This document shows positions 7,758 to 16,614 of a DNA stretch of 64,000 nucleotides, one piece after another. The notes under the pieces are model-generated. The model was given only the letters and a program-made list of their open reading frames with translations, did not search any database and was not told the DNA's origin. A program made the position numbers and the translations under genes. The stretch is from the NCBI RefSeq assembly GCF_004341515.1, contig NZ_SLZF01000002.1, positions 434,001-498,000 of the forward strand, read 5' to 3'. Source of the DNA: Allobosea sp. BK604. GTDB lineage: Bacteria > Pseudomonadota > Alphaproteobacteria > Rhizobiales > Beijerinckiaceae. Every line of letters begins with the position of its first letter. Positions within the stretch are counted from its first letter, which is position 1.

Positions 7758-9908
7758 ATGACAAGCCTTGTTTCCACCTCACGTCGGCCTGACCAGCCGA
7801 CGGAGGCGGCTGTGCCGGAGACATACCGTCGCCAGAGCGACGGAACCGTCGAGATCGCTGAACTGTGGCGGATCTTGTGGCACCGCCGATATCTCATCTT
7901 GGGGGTAGCAGGCCTGCTCGTCGCGGCGACGCTGGTCTATGGCCTGATCACGCCCGCCACCTATACCGCATCCGCGCAGCTCCTGATCGATCCGCGCGAC
8001 CGGATCGTCGTCAGCAACGACGTCAACCCGAACACGGTCTCGCCGGATGGCGGCATCGCGCAGATCGAAAGCCAGACCAGCGTCATCCAATCGACGAGCG
8101 TCCTCCTGCGCGCCATCGCCGATACGAAGCTGACGCAGGACAGGGAATTCAACGGCGCGGGCTTCCTGAGCGGCCTGTTCGGGTTCCTTCGGACCGAGGA
8201 GCCGGCGCGCGACGGGAAGCTGAGCCAGGCCGAAACGCGCACGCTCGCCAATCTCCGGCGCAAGGTCTCGGTCCGCCGGGCGGACAAGGTCTTCGTCGTC
8301 GACGTCGTCGTGACCACGCAGGACCCGGACAAATCGGCAAGGCTCGCGAACGCCATCGCCGATGCCTATCTCGCCGATCAGGCGGAAGCGCGCAGCCAGG
8401 GTGCGCGCGAAGCCTCCGAAGCCCTCACTGCCAGGCTCGCCGAACAGCGCAAGCGCGTCGAAGCGGCCGAGAACGCGATCGAGCGCTACCGCGCCGAGCA
8501 TAATCTCACGGCCGCCTCGGGCCGGCTGATCAGCGAGCAGCAACTGACCGAGATCAGCACGCAGCTCTCGGCCGCCCAGGCCCGGAGCGCGCTGCTGAAG
8601 GCCCAGGTCGAGCAGGTCGCGCAGCAGCGCCGCAGTGGAGGGCTGGCCGGCGGCTCGACGGAGGCGATGCAATCTGCCGTCGTCGCGAAGCTGCGCGAGC
8701 AGGAATCGACGCTGGTCCAGCGCGAAGCCGATCTCCAGAGCCAGCTCGGCCCGCGCCATCCGTCGATCGCGGCGGCGCGAAGCCAGCTCGCCCATGTGCG
8801 CCAGCTCATCACGACCGAGCTGGAGCGCATCCAGCAGGCGACGCGCGCCGATTACGACCGCGCTCTCGCCAATGAGAAGCTGCTCTCGGCCAAGCTGGAC
8901 GGCCTGACGCAGCAGACGCAGACCTCCGACCAGGCTTCGGTCCGGCTGCGGGAATTGCAGCGCGATCTCGAGGCGGTTCGCGCCGTCTATGCGAATTTCC
9001 TGCTGCGCGCCCAGGAGACGCGCGAGCAGGCGACTATCGACACGACGAATGCGCGCATCATCGGCCGGGCGCAGCCGCCGCAGCAGAAGAGCTGGCCGCC
9101 GCTCGGCCTGCTGCTGGCTGGTGCCGGCGGCCTCGGACTCGGTCTCGGCGCGGGCATTGCGCTGATCCGGGAATATGCATCGCCGACGCTGCTGTCGCCG
9201 AAGCAGGCTGAAGCCCTGATCGGCGCGCCGGTGATCGGACTCCTGCCGCCGGAAAGAAAGCCAGGCGGCAAGCCAAAATCCGTCGCCGGCGCGAAAGCCC
9301 CCTTGCCTCCAGACGCGCATGTCGACGGCATTGCCGGCCTCGCGCTGCTGCGGCTGATGGAGATGCGGGGAGCGGCGCCGCGCAATGCCGCGCGCAGCAT
9401 CCTGCTGATTTCGACCGATGGCGATTCCAGCGAACGTCTCAGGACGGCGCTGCTGCTGGCGGACGCCGCGGCCGACCAGGGCGAGCGCGTCCTCCTGGTC
9501 GATGCCGATGTCGACAAGAGCCAGGAGAGCGGCGCCGCCGGCCTGCTCGACGTCCTGCGCGGCGAATGCGGGCTCGATGTCGCGATCCATTTCGAAAGCA
9601 CGCAGGATGTCGCCCTGATGCCGAAAGGGCGCCAGAAGGCGGCGCCGCAGAAGGTCGACGGGAGGGCGTTCGCCTCGCGCATGCTCGCCGAGGCCAGCCG
9701 GCATTTCGACATCGTCGTCATGGATGGCGGCGTGCTCACGCAGAACATCAAGATCGCGCCGCTCGTCGCCACCGTCGAGCATATCGTCCTGGTGGGCCAG
9801 CTCTACGTCACCCAGCAGAACGAGATCGGCCGGGTCGTCGAGGCTGCCCGCCTGATGGGGCGGACCGTCACCGCCGCCGTCCTGATCGACTCGCTGGATC
9901 GCCGCTGA
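7758..9908 (+). CDS. Wzz/GumC-type exopolysaccharide co-polymerase with degenerate BY-kinase domain
   Basis: This 716-residue polysaccharide co-polymerase has a Wzz domain with TM1 about residues 38-60, a long periplasmic coiled-coil region (about 175-420, Gln/Glu/Ala rich), a GNVR-like segment, and TM2 about 450-472. A cytosolic BY-kinase-like domain runs from about 545 to 716. There the Walker A motif is lost: STDGDSSERLRTA stands where SxxxGEGKST is expected. Walker A' (VLLVDADVD) and a Walker B-like FDIVVMDGG remain. The C-terminus DSLDRR has no tyrosine cluster. It should still set chain length and export geometry but probably cannot autophosphorylate. The next gene starts at the base after its stop. 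Confidence 0.88.
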   Translation: MTSLVSTSRRPDQPTEAAVPETYRRQSDGTVEIAELWRILWHRRYLILGVAGLLVAATLVYGLITPATYTASAQLLIDPRDRIVVSNDVNPNTVSPDGGIAQIESQTSVIQSTSVLLRAIADTKLTQDREFNGAGFLSGLFGFLRTEEPARDGKLSQAETRTLANLRRKVSVRRADKVFVVDVVVTTQDPDKSARLANAIADAYLADQAEARSQGAREASEALTARLAEQRKRVEAAENAIERYRAEHNLTAASGRLISEQQLTEISTQLSAAQARSALLKAQVEQVAQQRRSGGLAGGSTEAMQSAVVAKLREQESTLVQREADLQSQLGPRHPSIAAARSQLAHVRQLITTELERIQQATRADYDRALANEKLLSAKLDGLTQQTQTSDQASVRLRELQRDLEAVRAVYANFLLRAQETREQATIDTTNARIIGRAQPPQQKSWPPLGLLLAGAGGLGLGLGAGIALIREYASPTLLSPKQAEALIGAPVIGLLPPERKPGGKPKSVAGAKAPLPPDAHVDGIAGLALLRLMEMRGAAPRNAARSILLISTDGDSSERLRTALLLADAAADQGERVLLVDADVDKSQESGAAGLLDVLRGECGLDVAIHFESTQDVALMPKGRQKAAPQKVDGRAFASRMLAEASRHFDIVVMDGGVLTQNIKIAPLVATVEHIVLVGQLYVTQQNEIGRVVEAARLMGRTVTAAVLIDSLDRR

Positions 9909-11234
9909 ATGCGCACGGCAATCACGCTGGGGGCCAACCCCGGACGTGCCGCCTCGCCGCGCTGGGCGCGCCTCGACCGTTTCACCACTTTCGGCATCAC
10001 TGCCGCCATCCTGGTGCTGTTTTGCGTATCGGGCGGAATGCTCTGGCTCGTCGGCTATAATTACGACGGGCTCACGGGGGGCGCGGCCACCAAGATCCAT
10101 CCCTCGACCTACATGATCGTGCTGGTCTTCGCCTGGAGCGTCGTCGCCTGCGGGGACCCGATCAGCCGGAGCATCCACCTCGCCAATCGCAGGCCCGCCA
10201 CGGTGCTGATGCTGGCCGTCAGCATTGCCATCCTGATCGTGACCGTCCTGCGCGACGGCCCCGGACTCGGCGGCATCATCGATACCTATGTCGCCTCTTG
10301 CCTGCTCGTCCTGCTCCTGGCCGATGCCGACGAGCCCCTGCTGGCACGGCTGGAACGGCTGCTGCATGTCGTGATGGGCGTGAACGCGCTGCTCGCCCTC
10401 GGCGAATTCGCCACCCATGTCAGGCTCTTCCCCTACCGTTTCGACGGGGCGGTGTTCGAGACCGACACGCGCTCGGCGGCCTTGCACGGGCATCCGCTCG
10501 CCAATGCCATGATCACCGGCTGCTATCTGATGGCACTCCTGACCGGCAGCCGCGACATGTCCACCCCCGTGCGGGCGGCGCTGATCGGGCTGCAGAGCGC
10601 CGCGCTCGTCGCCTTCGGCGGCCGCACCGCGCTGTTGTCGTCGCTGTTCCTCGGCGGGGCCTATGGCATCATGGCCCTGCTTCGCTCGCTGAAGGGCGGG
10701 CGCGTCTCGCTCATCGGCGCCGCAGCCGGCCTCGTCCTCGTCGCCTTCATTCCGGCTGCGATCGCAGGCCTGGTCGCAGGCGGCTTTTTCGACGAGGTCG
10801 CGACCCGCTTCGTCTCCGATGGCGGCAGTGCCAATGCCCGAAAAGAGATGTTCGAGCTCTTGAACATGTTCTCCGTGCGGGATCTGATCATCGGCCCCGA
10901 TATCGACCTGGTCGACACGCTGCGCCGGATCAACGGGCTCGAATGGGGCATCGAAAACCCGTTCATCCGCATGACGCTCTATCAGGGCGCAGTAGTCACG
11001 CTGATGGTGACCGTCGCCTTCACGCTGTTCATGTATGAACTCGCCAATGCCGGCCGGCCAGGCGTGTGGCTCCCAATGATCGTCTGGGTCATTCTGCTGA
11101 ACGGCTCCGAGAGCATCGCGACCAAGACCACGATTCCGGCGAAATTCGCGGTGGTCGTGCTCTGCATGTACCGGCCGGAGCGGCCGATCGCGCCGCGCGC
11201 CTTCAGGGCACCAGCGACAGGCCGAGCGCCCTGA
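9909..11234 (+). CDS. VpsF-like O-antigen ligase/polymerase family membrane protein
   Basis: This 441-residue protein has about ten hydrophobic segments and a central extracytoplasmic stretch (FPYRFDGAVFETDTRSAALHGHPLANA, about 170-200) resembling VpsF and other Wzy/WaaL-type polymerases. Conserved-looking pieces are FGGRTALL and SDGGSANARKEMFELL. It probably polymerises undecaprenyl-linked repeat units in the periplasm. The stop of the Wzz-like gene and this ATG abut (TGAATG), so the two are co-translated. Its 3' end overlaps the convergent glycanase gene by 32 bp. Confidence 0.8.
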   Translation: MRTAITLGANPGRAASPRWARLDRFTTFGITAAILVLFCVSGGMLWLVGYNYDGLTGGAATKIHPSTYMIVLVFAWSVVACGDPISRSIHLANRRPATVLMLAVSIAILIVTVLRDGPGLGGIIDTYVASCLLVLLLADADEPLLARLERLLHVVMGVNALLALGEFATHVRLFPYRFDGAVFETDTRSAALHGHPLANAMITGCYLMALLTGSRDMSTPVRAALIGLQSAALVAFGGRTALLSSLFLGGAYGIMALLRSLKGGRVSLIGAAAGLVLVAFIPAAIAGLVAGGFFDEVATRFVSDGGSANARKEMFELLNMFSVRDLIIGPDIDLVDTLRRINGLEWGIENPFIRMTLYQGAVVTLMVTVAFTLFMYELANAGRPGVWLPMIVWVILLNGSESIATKTTIPAKFAVVVLCMYRPERPIAPRAFRAPATGRAP

Positions 11235-12450
11235 CGATCGGCGGATCGAACTGCCGGGTCACGTCGTCCATCAGTCCCATGCCGTCGAAGGCATTCCAGA
11301 AGGCCCAGGGGAATCCGAACGCCTCGGCGCTCTCGCGGACATCGGCGATATAACGCGCGCGGTCCTCCGCCGGCGCGGCGACATAGCGCGCATCCGAACG
11401 CAGGGCGCCGAATTCTCCCATCAGGACGCGCCCGGGCGCGATGCCCTCGCGCTCGGCCCAGGCACGCACCTTGCGGAGATAGCCGTCGACAAAGCGGCGA
11501 TCGGGCTGGGCATCGAAATAGACTTTGAGGACACGCTCGGTCTCCGCATAGGCCGCGCGCTTCGCCTGCTCCGACCTCTCCCTGTCCTCAGCCATTCTGG
11601 CTCGCACCGCGGCGAGCGTCGCCGTCAGGCTGCCCTTCGAGGCGGGCCAGGGCACGGCATTGAGCGACCGATAGACCGGCTCGCTCATCCACGGCGCGCC
11701 CTGATGGCTGAACAGGTAGGGCTCGTAGAAATGGAAGGTGAAAAGCAGTGGCTCGAACGCGGCGAGAGACTTCGCGAACAATGCCTCGATGCCCTGGACC
11801 ATGCTGCCGCAGCTGCCGGTCGCGACCAAGGTGAGCTGCGGCGCCGCATGGCGGGCCGCCCCGAGCAGCGCCTGCTGCATCCGCGTCCATGCCGGCGCGC
11901 CGCAGCTTTGCGGCGGCTCGTTGACCGGCTCCAACGCCACCCGGCCCCGATCGAAATCGGAGAGGCGCGCCGCCAAGGCGCCGACGAGATCGCGATAGGC
12001 GGGAAAAGCGGGAGCCTCGGGGCCATCGAGGATGCGCGCGACGTTCCAATGATGCGTCGCCGCATTGACCTGAAGGTTGAGGATCACCGAGAGGTCGCTC
12101 CGCAGCGCCTCGGCGACCGCCGCCATGACCTGTCCGATCAGCGCAAGGCGCGTGGCTGCCGAGCCGGCCAGGAACGGGCCGGGATCGACGGGGATCCGCA
12201 CGAAATCGAGGCCTGAGCGACGCAGCCGGGCGAGATCGAGCGCTGTCGGCACGGGACGGTCGAGCTGGAAGGGCGGCCAGTCGTAATCGGTGCGCGGCGC
12301 CGGGAACTCCCGCGTCAGCGAGAACCACGGCCAGAGATTGACGCCGCGCCGCAGCGCGAGCGGCTGCGCGGCGGTGGCAGATCCTGTGCCCGCGAAGCCA
12401 AGCGCCGCGCTTGCGGCGCCCGCGATGAAGCTGCGCCGCGCGATCCTCAC
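11203..12450 (-). CDS. glycoside hydrolase family 5 (endoglucanase-like), Tat-type signal
   Basis: This 415-residue secreted glycanase begins RIARRSFIAG followed by a hydrophobic stretch and ATAAQ, a twin-arginine-type signal. The GH5 acid/base glutamate is in LEPVNEPPQ (about residue 165) and the nucleophile glutamate in LMGEFGALR (about 345). The start is GTG 12450, which overlaps the stop of the upstream glycosyltransferase as GTGA. GH5 enzymes in such loci trim or release the polysaccharide. It is co-transcribed with the glycosyltransferase and convergent with the polymerase. The bond cleaved is unknown, probably beta-1,4 or beta-1,3 glucan-like. Confidence 0.86.
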   Translation of the reverse strand: MRIARRSFIAGAASAALGFAGTGSATAAQPLALRRGVNLWPWFSLTREFPAPRTDYDWPPFQLDRPVPTALDLARLRRSGLDFVRIPVDPGPFLAGSAATRLALIGQVMAAVAEALRSDLSVILNLQVNAATHHWNVARILDGPEAPAFPAYRDLVGALAARLSDFDRGRVALEPVNEPPQSCGAPAWTRMQQALLGAARHAAPQLTLVATGSCGSMVQGIEALFAKSLAAFEPLLFTFHFYEPYLFSHQGAPWMSEPVYRSLNAVPWPASKGSLTATLAAVRARMAEDRERSEQAKRAAYAETERVLKVYFDAQPDRRFVDGYLRKVRAWAEREGIAPGRVLMGEFGALRSDARYVAAPAEDRARYIADVRESAEAFGFPWAFWNAFDGMGLMDDVTRQFDPPIVRALGLSLVP

Positions 12451-13622
12451 CCTTGGCGGCTGCCCATCGCCGGATCGAGCGGCGCGATCTCGGCGCCGCG
12501 CGCGGTCCGCAAGAGCGCCAGCGCCTCGCGCTCGTAATGCTCGAGGATCGCCGGCCAGCTGAACGCGTCCTTGGCGCGGGCCAGGGCGGCGGCGCCCAGT
12601 TTCGCTGCCACTGCATCGTCCTGGATCAGCGTCTCCACCGCCTGCGCGCAACCGTCCCGGTCGGAGAAGAAGAGCCCGGCCTCGCCGGCCGTCCAGCGAT
12701 TATAGGCGTTGTCATGGGCGATGACCGGATTGGCCGCCCAGAGCGCCTCGACCAGCGAGGGATTGGTGCCGCCAACCGTGTGCCCGTGCAGATAGGCGCG
12801 GGCATGGAAGCGCAGGGCCTGCACGATCCCGGCATCGTAGATCGCCCCGGCGAACAGGACCTCGTCGCCGGCCGCTTCCTTGATCTCGCGGTGATAAGGA
12901 TTGTCGTCGGCCAAGGTGCCGAGCACGACGAGGCGCATGCCGCGACGTTGCCGCGAGAAAGCCTCGACGATCGGCAGGATGGAATTATCGGGCTCGATGC
13001 GCGCGATCGAGATCAGATAGCGGCCGGGCTCCAGCCCCATCGCGCGCACCGGCGCCTCGGGCGCCGAGGGCACGGGCGTGCCGCCATAGGCGATCATCGC
13101 GGTGGCGCTGCGCGGGCGCCGGGTGGCGAGGTGGTCGGCAATGATCGGATGATCCGCGACGAGGCGATGCGAGGTCCAGGCCGCAATCCACTCGTTGAGC
13201 CAGAACCAGGCCTTGATCGGGCGCGACCATTTCGGCCGGCGCCATTCGATGCCATCCATATTGGTGAGGATCTTGCGGCCGGACAGCCGGAGATAAGGCA
13301 GGAAGACGGCGCTGTTATAGCCGAGCACCAGGCAGAGAGCGGACCGGCGGGCGGCATCGCGGATGCAGTGCCAATCGAATTCCAGGGTCGCGCGCGGTCC
13401 CGTCGACGCAACCTGCGTCTGGATGAGCTCGACGCCGCGCCACTGCTCGCTGCGGAAGCGTTGCGTCACGGCTGGAACCTCGTCCTGGCAGTAGACCCCG
13501 ACCTGCCAGCCCCGATCGGCCAGGAAGAGCGCGAGATGCTCGGCGAAGGTCTCGAAACCGCCGTGCGCCGCAGGGATGCCGCGGGTTCCCAGAATGAGGA
13601 TCGATGGAGGAGAAGCAGCCAT
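12447..13622 (-). CDS. glycosyltransferase with DUF1972 N-terminal domain
   Basis: This 391-residue GT-B glycosyltransferase has an N-terminal DUF1972/rhamnosyltransferase-type domain starting ILILGTRGIPAAHGGFETFAEHLA. The C-terminal GT1-like domain has PGRYLISIARIEPDN and the nucleotide-sugar site GGTNPSLVEALWAANPVIA. Family members add rhamnose or glucose to lipid-linked intermediates in the cytoplasm. I choose ATG 13622 over a TTG at 13655 because it starts just before the Rossmann strand. It is divergent from the next glycosyltransferase. Donor and acceptor are unknown. Confidence 0.85.
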   Translation of the reverse strand: MAASPPSILILGTRGIPAAHGGFETFAEHLALFLADRGWQVGVYCQDEVPAVTQRFRSEQWRGVELIQTQVASTGPRATLEFDWHCIRDAARRSALCLVLGYNSAVFLPYLRLSGRKILTNMDGIEWRRPKWSRPIKAWFWLNEWIAAWTSHRLVADHPIIADHLATRRPRSATAMIAYGGTPVPSAPEAPVRAMGLEPGRYLISIARIEPDNSILPIVEAFSRQRRGMRLVVLGTLADDNPYHREIKEAAGDEVLFAGAIYDAGIVQALRFHARAYLHGHTVGGTNPSLVEALWAANPVIAHDNAYNRWTAGEAGLFFSDRDGCAQAVETLIQDDAVAAKLGAAALARAKDAFSWPAILEHYEREALALLRTARGAEIAPLDPAMGSRQG

Positions 13623-13684
13623 GCGTTGTCCAGCCGTATAAGGAGCCTGGATCAACGCCCACAGGGTTTAAGATACCATTGAAA

Positions 13685-13696
13685 TTAAGTACTTAA
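13685..13696. promoter_or_regulatory. palindrome TTAAGTACTTAA between divergent glycosyltransferases
   Basis: This perfect 12-bp palindrome lies in the 83-bp gap between two divergent glycosyltransferase genes, within the AT-richest stretch. It could be a regulator site or part of overlapping promoters. Nothing in the sequence identifies the binding protein. Confidence 0.25.
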
Positions 13697-13705
13697 AACT
13701 GGTGC

Positions 13706-14965
13706 ATGGCCCGGCGACCTTTGGCATGCCTGTTGCTCGGGTCGGTGGTCACCGGCGGAAGCTGTATCATCGTGAAACGGAACCTGGTCGTGCCGATCCA
13801 GATTGCCTGCGTCCATCAGGGCTATGAGCTCTATGGCTCGGATCGCAGCTTCGCCGAAAGCGTCGCCGCCTTGCGCGCGGCCTATCCGACGGCCGAGATC
13901 GAGGTCGTACTGCCGCGGCCGGGCCCGATCCTCGCATTGCTCGAAAACGTCGCCAGCCGTGTGTCCTTCGAGCCGCTCTGGATCCTTAGGCGCAAGGCAC
14001 TGCCGAAGCTCCTCGCCACCGGCGCCGTCACGTTGCCGCTGGCCGTCAGGCGCGCCGCCGCGCGGATCGCACGCTGCGATCTGGTCTATGTGAACACCTC
14101 GGTGATCGTCGACTATTGCATCGCCGCTCGGTTTTTCCCCGGGAAAGTAATTCAGCATATTCATGAAATTCCCGAGGGCTCGACGCGCCGGGCGCTCCGG
14201 GCGCTAGCGCTCTGGGGCCGGAGCAGGCTGATCTTCAATTCGCAGGCGACGCGCGAGGCCTTCGCGCCGCCGCCCGGACAGCCCTGGGACGTGATCTATA
14301 ACGGCATTGCCGGGCCGCCCGATTGGCAGCCGACGCGCTATGACGGCTCGCGCCCCCTGCATGTGCTGCTACTCGGCCGGATCAATCGCATCAAGGGACA
14401 GGAGATCCTTCTCGCGGCGCTGGCCGCGCTGCCGGCGCCGCTTCACGCAAGTATTTCCGTCCGGATCGTCGGAAGCGCCTTCGAGGACCAGGGCCTCGAA
14501 CAGGCCTTGCGGGACATGGTTCCGGCGATGGGCCTGAAGGACTGCGTGAGTATCGAGCCGTTTCTCGACGACCCGACCCCCCTCTATCGCTGGGCCGATG
14601 TCGTCGCGGTGCCGTCGCGCCGCCCGGAATCGCTCGGGCGCGTCGCGATCGAGGCAATGGCCTTCGGGCGGCCTCCGCTCGCGTCGGCGATCGGCGGATT
14701 GCGCGAGGTCGTGGCCGACGGGGTGACCGGCTGGCTCCTGCCGCCGGGCGATGCGGAGGCGCTGACGCAAGCGCTGATCGAGATCATCGAGTCTCCCGGA
14801 CGGCTTGCCCCGATGGCCCGAGCCGGGCGCGAACGCTATGAGCGGCTGTTCAGCGCAGAGGCCGTCGCCAGCGCGATCTCCGCTGTCGCGCGGGAGATGC
14901 TGGAAGCCGCCGAGGCGAGGCGAGCGAGCGCGAACCCGCAGCAGCACGCGGCGGATTCCGCATGA
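13706..14965 (+). CDS. glycosyltransferase family 4
   Basis: This protein of up to 419 residues has a GT-B fold. The N-terminal domain includes ELYGSDRSFAESVAALR, and the C-terminal GT1 domain includes LHVLLLGRINRIKGQEILL and the EX7E-type motif RRPESLGRVAIEAMAFGRPPL. It transfers a sugar from a nucleotide donor in exopolysaccharide unit assembly. ATG 13706 is the longest start. GTG 13772 is a good alternative because the first 22 residues (hydrophobic, with a Cys) are unusual for this family and the core starts at IQIACVHQGYE. It overlaps the flippase gene by ATGA. Confidence 0.86.
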   Translation: MARRPLACLLLGSVVTGGSCIIVKRNLVVPIQIACVHQGYELYGSDRSFAESVAALRAAYPTAEIEVVLPRPGPILALLENVASRVSFEPLWILRRKALPKLLATGAVTLPLAVRRAAARIARCDLVYVNTSVIVDYCIAARFFPGKVIQHIHEIPEGSTRRALRALALWGRSRLIFNSQATREAFAPPPGQPWDVIYNGIAGPPDWQPTRYDGSRPLHVLLLGRINRIKGQEILLAALAALPAPLHASISVRIVGSAFEDQGLEQALRDMVPAMGLKDCVSIEPFLDDPTPLYRWADVVAVPSRRPESLGRVAIEAMAFGRPPLASAIGGLREVVADGVTGWLLPPGDAEALTQALIEIIESPGRLAPMARAGRERYERLFSAEAVASAISAVAREMLEAAEARRASANPQQHAADSA

Positions 14966-16215
14966 ACACACGGAATATCCGGCGCATCCTCGGCCGCCTG
15001 GTCATGATGATCGGCGGCGAGGCGATGCAGAGCGCATTCCATCTGGCGCTCAACCTCGCATTGCTCCATGCGGTCTCGGCCTATGAATACGGAATCTTTG
15101 CGCTGGTCATGGTGATCGGCGGGCTCGGCCTCACCTATATCCGCTCGCTCACCGCCCTGCCCGCCAGCATCTGCATCACGCAAAGCCGCAGCAGCGCCGC
15201 CGCGAATGCGTTCGAGATCACCTTCGGCTCGGCCGCGCTTCTGCTGTCGGTCGTGCTGGCGATCGGCCTCGCCTGCGTCCTGAACGTCTGGCTCAAGGAG
15301 GGCGTCCTGGCCGGCGGCGCCTTCGTCGGCCTGTGGACGCTGCGCAGCCATCTGCGCACCGTATTCTTCGCCCGGCACCGGCAAAGGCTGGTCAGCGTCA
15401 GCGATCTCGTCTTCACGCTCAGCGGCGCCGCCGGCGCGGCACTCGTCCTGCTCGATGCCGAGCATGTGCTGCAGCACACTTTCCTGGCGCTGGTCTGCGC
15501 GAATGCGCTGGGCATCGCGGTCCTGCTCGGCTTCGCCAAGCGGCCGGTCCGGATCAGCCTGGGCGTTCATGTCTGGCGTCGATACGCGAAGCTGTGGCGC
15601 GATCTGCGCTGGTCGCTGCTCAGCGTGACGATCACGAATGTCCAGGGACAGGGCATGGCCCTGCTCGTCGCCGGCATCGCCGGGCCTGCGGCCTACGCCC
15701 CGATCGCGGCCGCGCTCGTCATGTTCGTCCCGTTGCGGATCATCTCCACGGCCTTCGCCAATATGCTGCATCCGGAGATGTCGATCTCATTGGCGCGGGG
15801 CGAGATCCAAAAGGTCTGGCGGTTGATGCGGACGTGGCCGATTCCGCTAGGGCTCTTCGGCCTGCTCTATGGCGTCGTGATCATGGTTGCCCTGCCGTTC
15901 ATACAGCCTGATACACTCGAGAACACGCAATTCTACAAGATCGCGGCGCTGGCATGGGCGATCTACACCGTGCCGATGCTCTATGTCATGCCGCGCATCT
16001 GGCTCGAGATCATGCTGGACTTCCGCACGATCGCGATCCTCTCGGGCCTCGCCGCGGCGGTCGGATTGTCGCTCGTCCTGGGAATCCTGCTGACCGGCTC
16101 GCCATCCTGGTCACTCTTCGGCAGCGCGGTCTCGGAACTGATCGTTCTGGCGGGTTCGTGGATCGTGGTGTGGCGCAGGCAGGGCGTCGCGGCCAAGCGT
16201 CTGGCCACGTCGTGA
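14962..16215 (+). CDS. Wzx-like polysaccharide flippase (MATE/MVF-type membrane protein)
   Basis: This 417-residue membrane protein has about twelve hydrophobic segments and a lipopolysaccharide biosynthesis/O-antigen flippase pattern (MIGGEAMQSAFHLALNLALLHAVSAYEYGIFALVM at the start, VIMVALPFIQPDTLEN near 305). It is expected to move lipid-linked oligosaccharide units across the inner membrane, ahead of the VpsF-like polymerase. It is translationally coupled to the preceding glycosyltransferase by ATGA. The assignment is from topology and locus; sequence identity across this family is usually low. Confidence 0.78.
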   Translation: MNTRNIRRILGRLVMMIGGEAMQSAFHLALNLALLHAVSAYEYGIFALVMVIGGLGLTYIRSLTALPASICITQSRSSAAANAFEITFGSAALLLSVVLAIGLACVLNVWLKEGVLAGGAFVGLWTLRSHLRTVFFARHRQRLVSVSDLVFTLSGAAGAALVLLDAEHVLQHTFLALVCANALGIAVLLGFAKRPVRISLGVHVWRRYAKLWRDLRWSLLSVTITNVQGQGMALLVAGIAGPAAYAPIAAALVMFVPLRIISTAFANMLHPEMSISLARGEIQKVWRLMRTWPIPLGLFGLLYGVVIMVALPFIQPDTLENTQFYKIAALAWAIYTVPMLYVMPRIWLEIMLDFRTIAILSGLAAAVGLSLVLGILLTGSPSWSLFGSAVSELIVLAGSWIVVWRRQGVAAKRLATS

Positions 16216-16228
16216 GCGCGCGGCGGGA

Positions 16229-16242
16229 CGGCTACCCAGCCG
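16229..16242 (+). terminator. short stem-loop after the flippase gene
   Basis: CGGCT-ACCC-AGCCG, a 5-bp stem, lies 14 nt after the flippase stop. There is no adjacent T tract, so it is at best a weak terminator. Confidence 0.2.
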
Positions 16243-16356
16243 GGTAACCATCGCGGCGTAAGAACGACCGGTATCCACCGGAGATAGTTTGCTTTTTCCT
16301 GCCGCCGATTTATGGTCTCTTAACCATTTATCCGTTGCGGCAGCTGGAGCATTCAC

Positions 16357-16566
16357 ATGGCGTCGTCCTTCGCCACTGCCGTCTACGGTATGATTGCAGG
16401 CTGGATCCTGCTGAATTCGATCCTCGAATCGCACGATCGTGGTCATCGTCTGGCCGGATATGGCGTCATAGCCATCGTCGCGGCCGCCTGGCCGCTGATT
16501 TTCCTGGCCTGGCCGGTCCTGACCTGGTCGGTGCCAACCAGGGTCAATTTCGCAGCCCTGGATTGA
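16357..16566 (+). CDS. small two-segment membrane protein, unknown function
   Basis: This is a 69-residue open frame with two hydrophobic segments (about residues 5-20 and 35-57) and a short charged loop ESHDRGHRL between them. TGGAG lies 9 nt before the ATG, and an AT-richer stretch upstream (CTTAACCATTTATCC) may hold a promoter. I do not recognise the family. It sits alone between the flippase and the convergent antiporter, and may belong to the exopolysaccharide locus or be independent. Confidence 0.5.
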   Translation: MASSFATAVYGMIAGWILLNSILESHDRGHRLAGYGVIAIVAAAWPLIFLAWPVLTWSVPTRVNFAALD

Positions 16567-16614
16567 CGGCCCTGCGATAGGAGCCAGCTGGGATCGTCAT
16601 CGCTGGCGCAATCC

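Noticed and set aside
7779..10493. A 904-codon open frame on the minus strand opposite the co-polymerase and polymerase genes
   Set aside because: It spans two well-supported genes in antisense, is rich in Arg/Gln/Glu/Asp, and has no start signal or recognisable domain.
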